A stretch of 64,000 nt of DNA, from assembly GCA_934163035.1 (NCBI GenBank), contig CAKPJX010000002.1, positions 62,001-126,000 of the forward strand. The letters are read 5' to 3'. A program made the translations under genes and the position numbers. Positions 17,593 through 26,117 of the stretch are shown here, in pieces. The stretch is from an uncultured Bacilli bacterium (GTDB lineage Bacteria; Bacillota_I; Bacilli_A; RF39; UBA660). The notes under the pieces were generated by a model. The model was not told the DNA's origin. It searched no databases and worked only from the letters and a program-made list of their open reading frames with translations. Positions within the stretch are counted from its first letter, which is position 1; each line of letters opens with the position of its first letter.

Positions 17593-18189
17593 CTACATAG
17601 TTTCCTCAACTAGTAAATCCTCCATCCTTTTAACAACTTCTTTTACTCCCAATTTAGTTACACTAGAAAAGACAACTAAATCATCTCCAACAACTAAATC
17701 AAGCGTATCTAAAATAACTTTTAAGTTTTTTTGTTTAGAAGAGCCTCCTACCTTATCAGCCTTAGTTGCAACAACAGTAACTGGCAAGTTATAATATTTC
17801 AAAAAGTTATACATAAGTAAATCATCTTCTGTTGGTTTTATTCTAAAATCAATAAGCATGAATACTCTTTTTAATTGTTCCCTTTTTTGTAAATACTCTT
17901 CTATCATCATTCCAAATTTAGATTGTGTTTTTTTATCAACAGCTGCATAACCATAACCTGGAACATCAATAAGATAGAACTTATTATTAACTTCATAAAA
18001 GTTTAATGTTTGAGTTTTACCAGGTTTTGAAGAAGTATGAGCCAAGTTTCTTCTAGATAAAATTGAATTAATAAAACTACTTTTACCAACATTACTCCTT
18101 CCAACAAGCAAAAACTCTGGTTTATTATCAGTTGGATATTGACTTCTCCTAGTTGCTATAATACTTAAATTAGCATCTTTTATAACCAT
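17593..18189 (-). CDS. engB: Ribosome biogenesis GTP-binding protein EngB (YsxC)
   Basis: This 198-residue GTPase assists late assembly of the 50S subunit. G1 is GRSNVGKSS (about residues 30-38). The switch region SSKPGKTQTLNFY, G3 DVPGYGYA and G4 TKADK are in the right order for the YihA/YsxC family. The length is normal (about 195). Its start codon overlaps the last base of the nrnA-like gene upstream, so the two are translationally coupled. Confidence 0.97.
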   Translation of the reverse strand: MVIKDANLSIIATRRSQYPTDNKPEFLLVGRSNVGKSSFINSILSRRNLAHTSSKPGKTQTLNFYEVNNKFYLIDVPGYGYAAVDKKTQSKFGMMIEEYLQKREQLKRVFMLIDFRIKPTEDDLLMYNFLKYYNLPVTVVATKADKVGGSSKQKNLKVILDTLDLVVGDDLVVFSSVTKLGVKEVVKRMEDLLVEETM

Positions 18190-19142
18190 TATATATCCTC
18201 CTCACTATTATTATATTCATATAAGGCTTTATCTAAATCTGCCATTAATTTTAGTGCCTCATCAAAATTTTTAAACCTAGCACCAGATGCAAACTTATGA
18301 CCACCACCATTATATGCCTCAGCAATATGATTAATCTCCGGACCTCTAGATCGAATAGAAACCCTAATTTGATTATTTTTAAGATCTTCTGTTATAGTAG
18401 CCCAAACAGTAACTTCTTTTATAAAATTGAAATTATTAACCATATTACCAGCAGCGGCACTATCAACATCAAATTGCTCTATTATATCATTAGTAATTTT
18501 AATATAGCCTAACCCATTAGGAGTAACAGTCATATTAAGAGCAATATATCCTTCTAATCTAACTTCATTTAAATCTCTAGCATAAAGCTTTTGATGTAAA
18601 TCATATATATCTAAATTATACTTTTCAACAAAGTCAGCTACTAATCTAAATGTATCAGGAGTACTACTATTAAACAAAAATCTATTAGAATCGGAAACAA
18701 GTCCCGTATATAAAGTTCCAGCTATATTAGCATTACACTCCAAATTAGTTTTAGAAATTAACCTCATAATAACTTCACAAGCAGAAGTAGCTACATCTTC
18801 AATAAGTTCTAAATCACAATACTTTTCAATAAAAGGATGATGATCTATTTTAATAGAATAACTAAACATATCAAAACTAGATATATCAACTCTTCTTTTA
18901 TCTGGAGTATCACAAACAATCAATAGTGCATTATTAACCTTTTCCATTCTATCAAGCTTTCCTAAAAATGAAAACTTACAACTTCCATTTCCAACGGCTA
19001 AAACCCTCTTTTCAGGAAAGTTCAATTTTATAATATCTCTTAATGCAATTTGACTAGCCATAGCATCAGGATCTACACCTATATGTCTAGCAATAACAAT
19101 TGTATCATATTCTTTAATTTTTAAAATTATCTCATTATACAT
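18189..19142 (-). CDS. nrnA: DHH-family nanoRNase/pAp phosphatase (NrnA-like)
   Basis: The 317-residue protein is a DHH/DHHA1 phosphoesterase that degrades very short RNAs and, in NrnA, dephosphorylates 3'-phosphoadenosine 5'-phosphate. The metal-binding motifs are visible: ARHIGVDPDAMAS (first HxxxDxD-like motif), IVCDTPDK, IDHHP (the DHH signature), then the DHHA1 motif NGGGHKFASGARF near the C-terminus. It starts 10 bases after ackA and overlaps engB by one base, so all three are probably transcribed together. Confidence 0.93.
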   Translation of the reverse strand: MYNEIILKIKEYDTIVIARHIGVDPDAMASQIALRDIIKLNFPEKRVLAVGNGSCKFSFLGKLDRMEKVNNALLIVCDTPDKRRVDISSFDMFSYSIKIDHHPFIEKYCDLELIEDVATSACEVIMRLISKTNLECNANIAGTLYTGLVSDSNRFLFNSSTPDTFRLVADFVEKYNLDIYDLHQKLYARDLNEVRLEGYIALNMTVTPNGLGYIKITNDIIEQFDVDSAAAGNMVNNFNFIKEVTVWATITEDLKNNQIRVSIRSRGPEINHIAEAYNGGGHKFASGARFKNFDEALKLMADLDKALYEYNNSEEDI

Positions 19143-19152
19143 TTTAATATTC

Positions 19153-20334
19153 CTATCTATTTATTAATTTTAATGTATCTCTAGCTATCATTAATTCCTC
19201 ATTAGTAGGTATAACATAAACCTCAATCTTAGACTCACCAGTACTAAGTTTAACAACCTCTCCAACCTTCTCATTTAAAGAAGAATCAATTATAACGCCT
19301 AAACATTTAAGTTTATCGCAAATCTCGCCCCTAATTTTAATATTATTCTCTCCAACACCAGCCGTAAATACAATAATGTCTGCACCACCAAGTAATACAT
19401 AATATTGAGCAATAAAATCAACTATACGACGAACATACTTTTCCATAGCAATTTCACATTTATGATTACCAAGAGCAGCATTAGAAACAATGTCTCTCAT
19501 ATCACTACTAAACTCACTTAAACCTAATAAACCACTTTGTGTATTTAACTCATCAATTACTTCCATGGCATTCATTCCTTCTTGTTCCATAATATAAGGA
19601 ATAATTGAAGGATCTATATCTCCAGATCTAGTTCCCATCATAACACCACCAAGCGGCGTAAATCCCATTGAAGTATCAATACATACACCATCTTTTATTG
19701 CACTAATCGAAGCTCCATTACCAATATGACAACTAATTAATTTATAATTTGTCCTGCCAAGTAATGAAGATACTTGTGAAGCAATATATTGATGACTAAT
19801 ACCATGAGCCCCATACTTTCTTAAACCATAGTCCTTATACCATTTATAAGGAACGGGATATAAATAAGCCTCTTCTTCTAAAGTATGATGATAAGCTGTA
19901 TCAAAGACTGCAACCATAGTAGCATCCGGTAAAACCTTTTCAAAAGCCATAATGCCCATCATATTAGCTGGATTATGAAGTGGAGCAAAACTTTTAATAG
20001 ACTCAAGCTTAGTCATAACATCATCATTTATAATAACAGATTCGTCAAAAAGATCTTTACCCTGAACAATTCTATGTCCAACAGCATCTATTTCAGAAAA
20101 TGATTTTATAATCTCTAAACTAATAAGCTTATTTAACAAAGTATCAACAGCCGCAACATGATCAGGAATATCCAACTCTTGTACTATCTTTTCATCCTTA
20201 AATTTAATTGAAAAAGAACTTCCTTCAATACCAATTCTTTCAAATTGACCCTTAACAATAACACTTTCATCATTCATATCAAATAAACAAAACTTAAGTG
20301 AGCTGCTACCAGCATTAATAGACATTATTTTCAC
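19153..20334 (-). CDS. ackA: Acetate kinase
   Basis: Acetate kinase converts acetyl phosphate and ADP to acetate and ATP, a main fermentative ATP source. The 393 residues match the family. The N-terminal INAGSSSLKF, GHRIVQG, the active-site FDTAYHHTL, SCHIGNGASI and VFTAGVGENN are all present. I selected GTG at 20334: it gives MKIMSINAGSSSLKF, the usual distance to the phosphate loop, and has AGAGG eight bases upstream. The longer GTG start at 20340 overlaps that site. It is the first gene of an ackA-nrnA-engB group. No pta gene is in the window. Confidence 0.97.
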   Translation of the reverse strand: MKIMSINAGSSSLKFCLFDMNDESVIVKGQFERIGIEGSSFSIKFKDEKIVQELDIPDHVAAVDTLLNKLISLEIIKSFSEIDAVGHRIVQGKDLFDESVIINDDVMTKLESIKSFAPLHNPANMMGIMAFEKVLPDATMVAVFDTAYHHTLEEEAYLYPVPYKWYKDYGLRKYGAHGISHQYIASQVSSLLGRTNYKLISCHIGNGASISAIKDGVCIDTSMGFTPLGGVMMGTRSGDIDPSIIPYIMEQEGMNAMEVIDELNTQSGLLGLSEFSSDMRDIVSNAALGNHKCEIAMEKYVRRIVDFIAQYYVLLGGADIIVFTAGVGENNIKIRGEICDKLKCLGVIIDSSLNEKVGEVVKLSTGESKIEVYVIPTNEELMIARDTLKLINR

Positions 20335-20412
20335 TAACACTACCTCTTTTCCTAATTCATTAATATTGTATCATAAATTGATAAATATTCAAAAAAAAAG
20401 AAAAAACAAAAC

Positions 20413-20438
20413 AAAAGATAGGCTTTAACCTATCTTTT
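20413..20438 (-). terminator. Terminator of the SASP gene
   Basis: A 10-bp perfect stem (AAAAGATAGG/CCTATCTTTT, 20413-20422 with 20429-20438) with a 6-base loop, followed on the minus strand by a T-rich stretch. Confidence 0.88.
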
Positions 20439-20446
20439 AAGCTAGA

Positions 20447-20665
20447 CTATTTATTTAAGTTGTAGCTTCCACTAACTTGGTTTAATCCATTTTGAACTAA
20501 ACGTCTAGTAATTTCACCACCAACTGAACCGTTAGCACGGCTAGTAGCATCTGGTCCTAAAGTAACACCAAATTCGTTAGCTATTTCATATTTCATTTTA
20601 TCGATAGCTTGTTTAGCACCAGGAACTCTCATCTTCATAGAAGCAGTATTATTTGAATTGTTCAT
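20447..20665 (-). CDS. Alpha/beta-type small acid-soluble spore protein
   Basis: The 72-residue protein belongs to the alpha/beta SASP family, which coats spore DNA and protects it from UV, heat and chemicals, then feeds outgrowth as an amino acid store. Both signature stretches are intact: the germination protease (GPR) cleavage region KYEIANEFGV and the DNA-binding motif ANGSVGGEITRRLVQ. The ribosome site AGGAGGTGA is near perfect. It is single, with its own terminator. In Bacillus such genes are read by sigma-G in the forespore; the upstream region holds a striking palindrome (20693-20710). Confidence 0.97.
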   Translation of the reverse strand: MNNSNNTASMKMRVPGAKQAIDKMKYEIANEFGVTLGPDATSRANGSVGGEITRRLVQNGLNQVSGSYNLNK

Positions 20666-20692
20666 TTATTTCACCTCCTATACACTAATAGG

Positions 20693-20710
20693 TTGTGAAA
20701 TTTTTCACAA
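20693..20710. repeat. Perfect palindrome upstream of the SASP gene
   Basis: TTGTGAAA-TT-TTTCACAA: 8-bp arms and a 2-base centre, 28 bases before the SASP start. On the minus strand it lies between a weak -35-like GCATT and a -10-like CCTATTA. A short symmetrical spacer like this suits an operator better than a terminator. Confidence 0.6.
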
Positions 20711-20735
20711 ATAATGCATAAATTAAACTGGTAAA

Positions 20736-21923
20736 TTATAGCAATTCATTAAATTCACTAGATTTATCATCAGAAATGTTAAATACAGTAATATTATCAA
20801 TAGCTTCATCAATTAATTCTTGATAATTAAATTTATTTTCTTCTTTAATACTAACATCCATTTTAGGATTAATAACTGGATGTTTTGGTACAAATACTGT
20901 GCAACAATCTTCAAATGGTAAAATACTAATATCATAAGTATCAATTTTTTTAGCTATATCAATAATCTCTAATTTATCTAGACAAGCAACAGGTCTAATA
21001 ACAGGTACATTTGTAACACTATTAATAACATTCATACTAGTTAATGTTTGACTAGCAACTTGACCAACTGATTCTCCATTTACAATAGCAAAAGCATTTC
21101 TTTTAGAAAGTAGCTTTTCCATAATACGATACATCATACGACGCATAATAGTAATACAGTAGTCTCCTCTACAATTTTTATATATAGCTTCTTGAATATT
21201 TGTAAAATTAACAACATGTAGCTTTATACTACTTCCATAAACAGTTAATTTTTTACAAAGATCCATAACTTTTTTTCTAGCTTCCAAACTAGTATGAGGA
21301 ATAGCTTCAAAATAAACTGCCTCAAGTTTTATTCCTCTTTTCATAGCTAAATATCCACTAACAGGAGAATCAATTCCACCAGAAAGCATAAGCATAGCTT
21401 TAGGTTGAGTTCCAACAGGATATCCACCACTTCCATTATAACTATTTAAATATATATATGAATGTTCTTCCCTAACTTCAACTTGAACTAAAAGATCAGG
21501 ATTATGAACATCAACTGATATATTATTAATATTTTTTAATACTACTCCACCTAAAACTCTATTTAATTCTTGACTATCAACACAAAAACTCTTAAAACTA
21601 CGTCTAGATTGAATTTTAAAAGTTTTAAAATCCAAATTCTTAAGAATATCTAAAACTTTTAATTTAATAGCATCAATATTAGTATCAACAATATAAGCAA
21701 TATGATACATATGTATACCAAAGATTTTATCAATAACACTTTTAATAGCATCAAGTTCTGCATCACTAAATTGTATATACATTCTTGCTCTATCTTTAGT
21801 AATTTTAACATTAAAATTTTTTAATTTATCTCTAACATTATTATATAAAGTATTTATAAAAAAATTTCTATTTGCTTTTTTAGTACTAAGCTCTCCATAT
21901 TTTATTAATATAACTCTATCCAT
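20736..21923 (-). CDS. thiI: tRNA 4-thiouridine synthetase ThiI
   Basis: ThiI adenylates U8 of tRNA and transfers sulfur to it; in many bacteria it also feeds thiazole synthesis. The 395-residue form has the N-terminal ferredoxin-like and THUMP domains (about residues 1-170) and a PP-loop AANH domain with LMLSGGIDSPVSGY. No C-terminal rhodanese domain is present, as is normal in Bacilli, so a cysteine desulfurase must supply sulfur from elsewhere. I chose ATG 21923, which has GGTGGTGAT five bases upstream; the in-frame upstream codons lie within this site. ezrA lies just upstream, as in Bacillus. Confidence 0.96.
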   Translation of the reverse strand: MDRVILIKYGELSTKKANRNFFINTLYNNVRDKLKNFNVKITKDRARMYIQFSDAELDAIKSVIDKIFGIHMYHIAYIVDTNIDAIKLKVLDILKNLDFKTFKIQSRRSFKSFCVDSQELNRVLGGVVLKNINNISVDVHNPDLLVQVEVREEHSYIYLNSYNGSGGYPVGTQPKAMLMLSGGIDSPVSGYLAMKRGIKLEAVYFEAIPHTSLEARKKVMDLCKKLTVYGSSIKLHVVNFTNIQEAIYKNCRGDYCITIMRRMMYRIMEKLLSKRNAFAIVNGESVGQVASQTLTSMNVINSVTNVPVIRPVACLDKLEIIDIAKKIDTYDISILPFEDCCTVFVPKHPVINPKMDVSIKEENKFNYQELIDEAIDNITVFNISDDKSSEFNELL

Positions 21924-21987
21924 ATAAATCACCACCAACATAGTTTAACAAAAAATAGTTAAAATCACAACATAGAAACACACAATA

Positions 21988-22020
21988 ATAAAAATCTTTC
22001 CACATACATGAAAAGATCTT
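21988..22020 (-). terminator. Probable terminator between ezrA and thiI
   Basis: On the minus strand ATCTTTTC-9 bases-GAAAGAT (one bulge) is followed by TTTTTATT, ending just after the ezrA stop. Confidence 0.55.
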
Positions 22021-22032
22021 TAACTACAAGTC

Positions 22033-23751
22033 TTAAAAATTAGCTTCATTTAATTTCATCAGTTTACTCTCTATATCATCTTCTATAACAGAAATAGCTT
22101 TAATAGCTATATCAAGAGCTTCCTTATACTTACCTTGATAAAACTTCTTCTGAGAATCAGCTAATCCCATATCTACTTCTTTATAAGCACTTCTATATCT
22201 ATTACCATATACTATAGCCATTTCTGTAAGCTTAGAAAGTCTAATCATTTCATTCGTAGTATTATATAATTTTAAAACCAAATCTCTCGCTGTATCAACT
22301 CTTGTATTAAGCGTCTTTATCGCAATAGGTTTCTTTTCTAATTCTATAATAACTTCCCCAATAGCTTCATTTGCTTCAGACAATTGAACAAAATAATTAT
22401 CAGTAATAATAGGTAACTTATAACTTCTCATCTTAGTCTTACATAACTTCAAAAAGTCTTGTATTTCATCTAACTGCTCTCTAGCTCTAACTTCATCATC
22501 ATACATATTACCAAGAGATTTTAAAGACTTATCTAAATCTGTCTCCATAGCATTAAGTCTATCAGTAAGTGTCTCTAATTCCTTTTGTAACATAGAAAAC
22601 GGTGAAGACTTAGTCTCTACTTTAGAAAGAAGTTTTTTATAATCATCATTTATAACAACTAAACACTTATTTACCTTATCAATAACCTCAACATCATTAT
22701 CACCCAAGTCATACATATTCTTAATATCATCAAGTTGAGCATAAATATCTTTAACAAGTTTATTATTACCAGCTATCTTCCTAGAAAAATCTTTATTCAT
22801 TTCCGTAAATACTTTTTTAGATAAACGTTCTTTTTCAAAATCAATAAATAAAGAATCTAAATAATCAAGCATAGTTTTTAAATCAAACATACAATTTTCT
22901 AAGTTAAGTACTTTAACTTTATCGAGTATTTGTTCACAATTCTTACGAACTTCTTCAGTATTATATTCAATATTTAAGTAATCTAAAGAATATCCTTTAT
23001 TATTCATCTCATTATATGTATATGTAATTTCTTTTAATCTATTAGGAATAATTTGTTTTGCTATTAATAAAACATCAGGAACCTCATTAACAACAATTTC
23101 AATATGACTAATCATTGTATCTAAAGCTTTAACTATATGAACAACTTCATTATATTCATTTTTTTCCATAGCTTTTTCAAAATCAAGAAATCTTTTTTCA
23201 ATATTTTCAAATTGTAAAGTTATAGCTTCGATCATATCATCATATAATTGTTTATGATCAACAAAGTCCTTATTAAGAGTTCTATACTTCGTTTTAAGTT
23301 TAGTAACTATAGATCTATATCTTTCTTCACTAAGAGTAACATCTCTAATTTCATCAAGTAATGCATTTGCAGCTTCTCTAGCTTTATAAATTTCCATTTC
23401 AATTTTTGCCATACGATATAGACAGTTTTTATAGTCACGTCTTTCCACAAAAACATCCAAATCTATTAACATATCATCAATTAAAGTAAGTTTATTTTCT
23501 TTAATAGAAGCGAATCTTTCTTGCCAGCGATTATACTTTTCCTCTAACTTTTCATTTTTAATTATAGGTTCAACCTTAGAGAGTTCCAATAATACTGGTG
23601 TACTTTCTATAAGATTCCTTTGTAGTTCCAATTCTTTTATTCTATCTCTATAAGATTTACGTTGAAATTTTCTAATAAAATGAAGTATAAGTATAATTAT
23701 AATTAAGCCAACTATACAAATTGAACCAATAAATAAAAATTGTCCTTGCAT
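22033..23751 (-). CDS. ezrA: Septation ring formation regulator EzrA
   Basis: EzrA is a membrane-anchored, spectrin-like protein that prevents extra FtsZ rings and links division to wall synthesis. The 572 residues start with one transmembrane helix (about residues 5-25, FIGSICIVGLIIIILILHFI) with the N-terminus outside. The rest is almost all coiled-coil helix, with the family signatures RNLIESTPVLLELSKVE and EKYNRWQERF near the start and the QKKFYQGKYKEALDIAIKAI region at the end. It is the usual length (about 560-575). It is transcribed away from rpsD and is followed by thiI. Confidence 0.95.
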   Translation of the reverse strand: MQGQFLFIGSICIVGLIIIILILHFIRKFQRKSYRDRIKELELQRNLIESTPVLLELSKVEPIIKNEKLEEKYNRWQERFASIKENKLTLIDDMLIDLDVFVERRDYKNCLYRMAKIEMEIYKAREAANALLDEIRDVTLSEERYRSIVTKLKTKYRTLNKDFVDHKQLYDDMIEAITLQFENIEKRFLDFEKAMEKNEYNEVVHIVKALDTMISHIEIVVNEVPDVLLIAKQIIPNRLKEITYTYNEMNNKGYSLDYLNIEYNTEEVRKNCEQILDKVKVLNLENCMFDLKTMLDYLDSLFIDFEKERLSKKVFTEMNKDFSRKIAGNNKLVKDIYAQLDDIKNMYDLGDNDVEVIDKVNKCLVVINDDYKKLLSKVETKSSPFSMLQKELETLTDRLNAMETDLDKSLKSLGNMYDDEVRAREQLDEIQDFLKLCKTKMRSYKLPIITDNYFVQLSEANEAIGEVIIELEKKPIAIKTLNTRVDTARDLVLKLYNTTNEMIRLSKLTEMAIVYGNRYRSAYKEVDMGLADSQKKFYQGKYKEALDIAIKAISVIEDDIESKLMKLNEANF

Positions 23752-23926
23752 CTACTTCACCTCTATCTTACATAAACATATTTTAACACAATAGCGATAT
23801 AATTTTCCACTATTTTATAAAATTTATTCTAAATGAAGATAATATAAGAAATAATGAATAAAATTTAAAGTAATGATTAATAGTGTAAAAAACACGCGAA
23901 ATAGTATTCATAAAGTACTAAAAGCC

Positions 23927-23955
23927 TTGACATATAAAGAATAATACCATATAAT
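23927..23955 (+). promoter_or_regulatory. Strong sigma-A promoter of rpsD
   Basis: Perfect consensus hexamers TTGACA (23927-23932) and TATAAT (23950-23955) with a 17-base spacer. Transcription would start near 23962, leaving a leader of about 150 bases. Confidence 0.92.
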
Positions 23956-23961
23956 TAGAAA

Positions 23962-24113
23962 TGCAAATTCACTTGAAACAGCAGATTTAGAATATTTTAA
24001 AGTGTTTTTCAATTATAGTTTAGTAACTATTGCTGTTTATGCGAAAAATAAGAGAAACTCCCTAAGATATGACTAAATCAATTTCAATGAATTGTAAATG
24101 AAAGGAGAAAAAT
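23962..24113 (+). promoter_or_regulatory. Structured 5' leader of rpsD, candidate S4 autoregulatory element
   Basis: The leader folds around AAACAGCA (near 23977) paired with TGCTGTTT (near 24033). An inner hairpin ATAGTT-TAGT-AACTAT stands just before the right arm. In Bacillus and relatives the rpsD leader binds free ribosomal protein S4, which blocks translation. Position and base pairing fit this role, but I cannot compare it with a covariance model. Confidence 0.6.
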
Positions 24114-24713
24114 ATGGCAAGATATACTGGACCAGCTTTTAAACAAGCTCGTCGTGTTGGTTTCTCAATTAGTGAAACTGGAAAAGACTTACGTCGTCCA
24201 TACGGACCAGGACAACATGGAAATGATAGAAAGGGAAAACTATCTGACTATGGTACACAATTAAAAGAAAAACAAAAAGTTCGTTTTATGTATGGACTAA
24301 ATGAAAGACAATTCAAAAAGACTTTTAAAGAAGCTGAAAAAATGCAAGGAATTCATGGTACTAACTTCTTAAGATTACTTGAATCAAGACTAGATAACTT
24401 AGTTTATCGTATAGGTTTTGCATCAACTCGTCGTGGAGCTAGACAATTAGTTAACCATGGACATGTAACTGTTAATGGTAAAAAAGTTGATATTCCATCT
24501 TACAGAGTAAAAGTTGGAGATACAATTTCATTAAAAGAAGATGACAAGAACTTAAAAGTAGTACTAGAGTCATTAGAGAAAACAACAAAAAGAGTTGACT
24601 TCATTACTTATGATGAAGGTAAAAAAGAAGCTAAATATGTTAGACTTCCAGAAAGAAATGAATTAAATGCTGATATTAATGAAGCATTAATCGTTGAATT
24701 CTATAATAAGTAA
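24114..24713 (+). CDS. rpsD: 30S ribosomal protein S4
   Basis: S4 nucleates 30S assembly on 16S rRNA. The 199-residue protein is the zinc-free form: the N-terminus MARYTGPAFKQARRVGFSI lacks the four-Cys cluster. The motif LESRLDNLVYRIGFASTRRGARQLVNHGH begins the S4 RNA-binding domain. The C-terminus IVEFYNK is typical. The ribosome site AAAGGAG is strong. As in Bacillus, rpsD is transcribed alone, away from its ribosomal protein operons, in the neighbourhood of tyrS and ezrA. Confidence 0.98.
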   Translation: MARYTGPAFKQARRVGFSISETGKDLRRPYGPGQHGNDRKGKLSDYGTQLKEKQKVRFMYGLNERQFKKTFKEAEKMQGIHGTNFLRLLESRLDNLVYRIGFASTRRGARQLVNHGHVTVNGKKVDIPSYRVKVGDTISLKEDDKNLKVVLESLEKTTKRVDFITYDEGKKEAKYVRLPERNELNADINEALIVEFYNK

Positions 24714-24716
24714 AGG

Positions 24717-24742
24717 AAAATTGGGGAAACCCAATTTTTTAT
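24717..24742 (+). terminator. Terminator of rpsD
   Basis: AAAATTGGG-GAAA-CCCAATTTT forms a 9-bp stem capped by a stable GAAA tetraloop, followed by T residues. Confidence 0.92.
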
Positions 24743-24805
24743 TTTTATACATCAATTATCATAATTTATATAAGATCTAATTTATTAAAATTAGAATTTT
24801 TTATC

Positions 24806-24832
24806 ACACAAAAAACCACACCATCCGGTGTG
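24806..24832 (-). terminator. Terminator of the beta-propeller-like gene
   Basis: Minus strand CACACC-GGAT-GGTGTG followed by GTTTTTT-like T-run, eight bases after the stop codon. Confidence 0.85.
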
Positions 24833-24840
24833 ATTATCTT

Positions 24841-26040
24841 TTAACGAACCTCTAAAACCTTTAATGCTTTGCTATAAACAATAAATTTTGTCATATAGCC
24901 ATGTTTTTCATAAGAAGAATAACCAGAAACAATATAATTATCATCATAAATTTTTATATCAGTAAAGTGATCATCCTTATCATTAGAATAAATTAAAGTT
25001 TCAATTTCAGTCAAATTCTTATCATATTTTCCAATAATACCATCATAACTAAATATATCTAAATCACTTTTTTTATCAATTTTTTTCATACCAATAACAA
25101 TTATATTATTATTTTCATCTACCATAAAATTATTAAATCTATTACTACCATCATCACTATAGCAAGATTCCTTTATATAATTTAATTCACTATCATACAA
25201 AGCAAGAAGTGCTGCTGATTTACCATCCTCAATATACTTAGCACCACTAACCACAATGTTGCCATTTACTTGTGCAACACTACTAAATCCTAAATTATCA
25301 GTATATTCATAAACTACTGTTTTGATTAAGTTACCATTCATATCATACTTAGAAATTATTCCAGACTTTTCTAAGTCTTTACCAACAGTATAAATATAAT
25401 TATCATAAACAACTAAATCATTATAAACAGCTGATTTATTTCCACCATAATTACTTTTCCATTCTAGTTTTAAAGACTTATTATATTTTACTAAATATGC
25501 TCCACCATCCCTAGATGTACCCAAAGACATATCTTCATAAATACTCTGTCCAACTACCAAGTAACCATCATCAACAGAAACAATATTAACAAATTTAGAA
25601 TTACCTAACATCTGGAAGCTATTCTCAAAAATAACTTCACCACTCTTGTCAAATTTTACTATTAATGCACTTCTAGCAGAACGCCTATATTCGCTCTCAT
25701 CAGCCTCATAACTACCAACTGCAACATAACCATCATCATCTTCTATCACTGAGAAAAAAGCCCCATTATACCCCTTATTATATAGTTTTTCAAAACTCTT
25801 TTCCATTTTAGAATTATATTTTGTAATCTTAGCTTTTTCATAATGCTTGTCATTATCATTATTACTACCAGCACTTATAAAACCTTTTTCCACAACATCC
25901 AAAGAATTAGTACTATCAAAGTATATAGATTTAGAACTTTTAAAAAATGAAACATAAATCAGATAAAAAACCTCTATAATCAAAATAATTACACATACAA
26001 TAGATATCAATTTTAATCTTTTAAGTAGTTTCTTGTTCAT
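24841..26040 (-). CDS. Membrane-anchored beta-propeller-like extracellular protein, unknown function
   Basis: The 399-residue protein has a basic N-terminus and a signal anchor (about residues 11-33, ISIVCVIILIIEVFYLIYVSF). The rest should lie outside the cell. It contains about six or seven blade-like repeats of 45-55 residues with the recurring pattern GYVAVGSY / DGYLVVGQS / DNYIYTVGK / NGNIVVSGA / NNNIIVIGM / DDNYIVSGY followed by 'IVKFDKSG' or 'LVKYNKS'. This is the pattern of beta-propeller proteins of the delta-60/SBBP kind. No catalytic motif or wall-sorting signal is present. It may bind a ligand or another surface protein. Single gene. Confidence 0.7.
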   Translation of the reverse strand: MNKKLLKRLKLISIVCVIILIIEVFYLIYVSFFKSSKSIYFDSTNSLDVVEKGFISAGSNNDNDKHYEKAKITKYNSKMEKSFEKLYNKGYNGAFFSVIEDDDGYVAVGSYEADESEYRRSARSALIVKFDKSGEVIFENSFQMLGNSKFVNIVSVDDGYLVVGQSIYEDMSLGTSRDGGAYLVKYNKSLKLEWKSNYGGNKSAVYNDLVVYDNYIYTVGKDLEKSGIISKYDMNGNLIKTVVYEYTDNLGFSSVAQVNGNIVVSGAKYIEDGKSAALLALYDSELNYIKESCYSDDGSNRFNNFMVDENNNIIVIGMKKIDKKSDLDIFSYDGIIGKYDKNLTEIETLIYSNDKDDHFTDIKIYDDNYIVSGYSSYEKHGYMTKFIVYSKALKVLEVR

Positions 26041-26088
26041 CTAAATCCTCCTATGATAATAATAACAAAAAAATATGTATTTTTCCAC

Positions 26089-26117
26089 ACAAAAAGAATA
26101 TTAAATTAACATTCTTT
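26089..26117 (-). terminator. Terminator of the CYTH-tyrS operon
   Basis: Minus strand AAAGAAT-11 bases-ATTCTTT followed by TTGTG; the stem overlaps the tyrS stop codon and has an AT-rich loop that can pair further (TTAA/TTAA). Confidence 0.65.
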
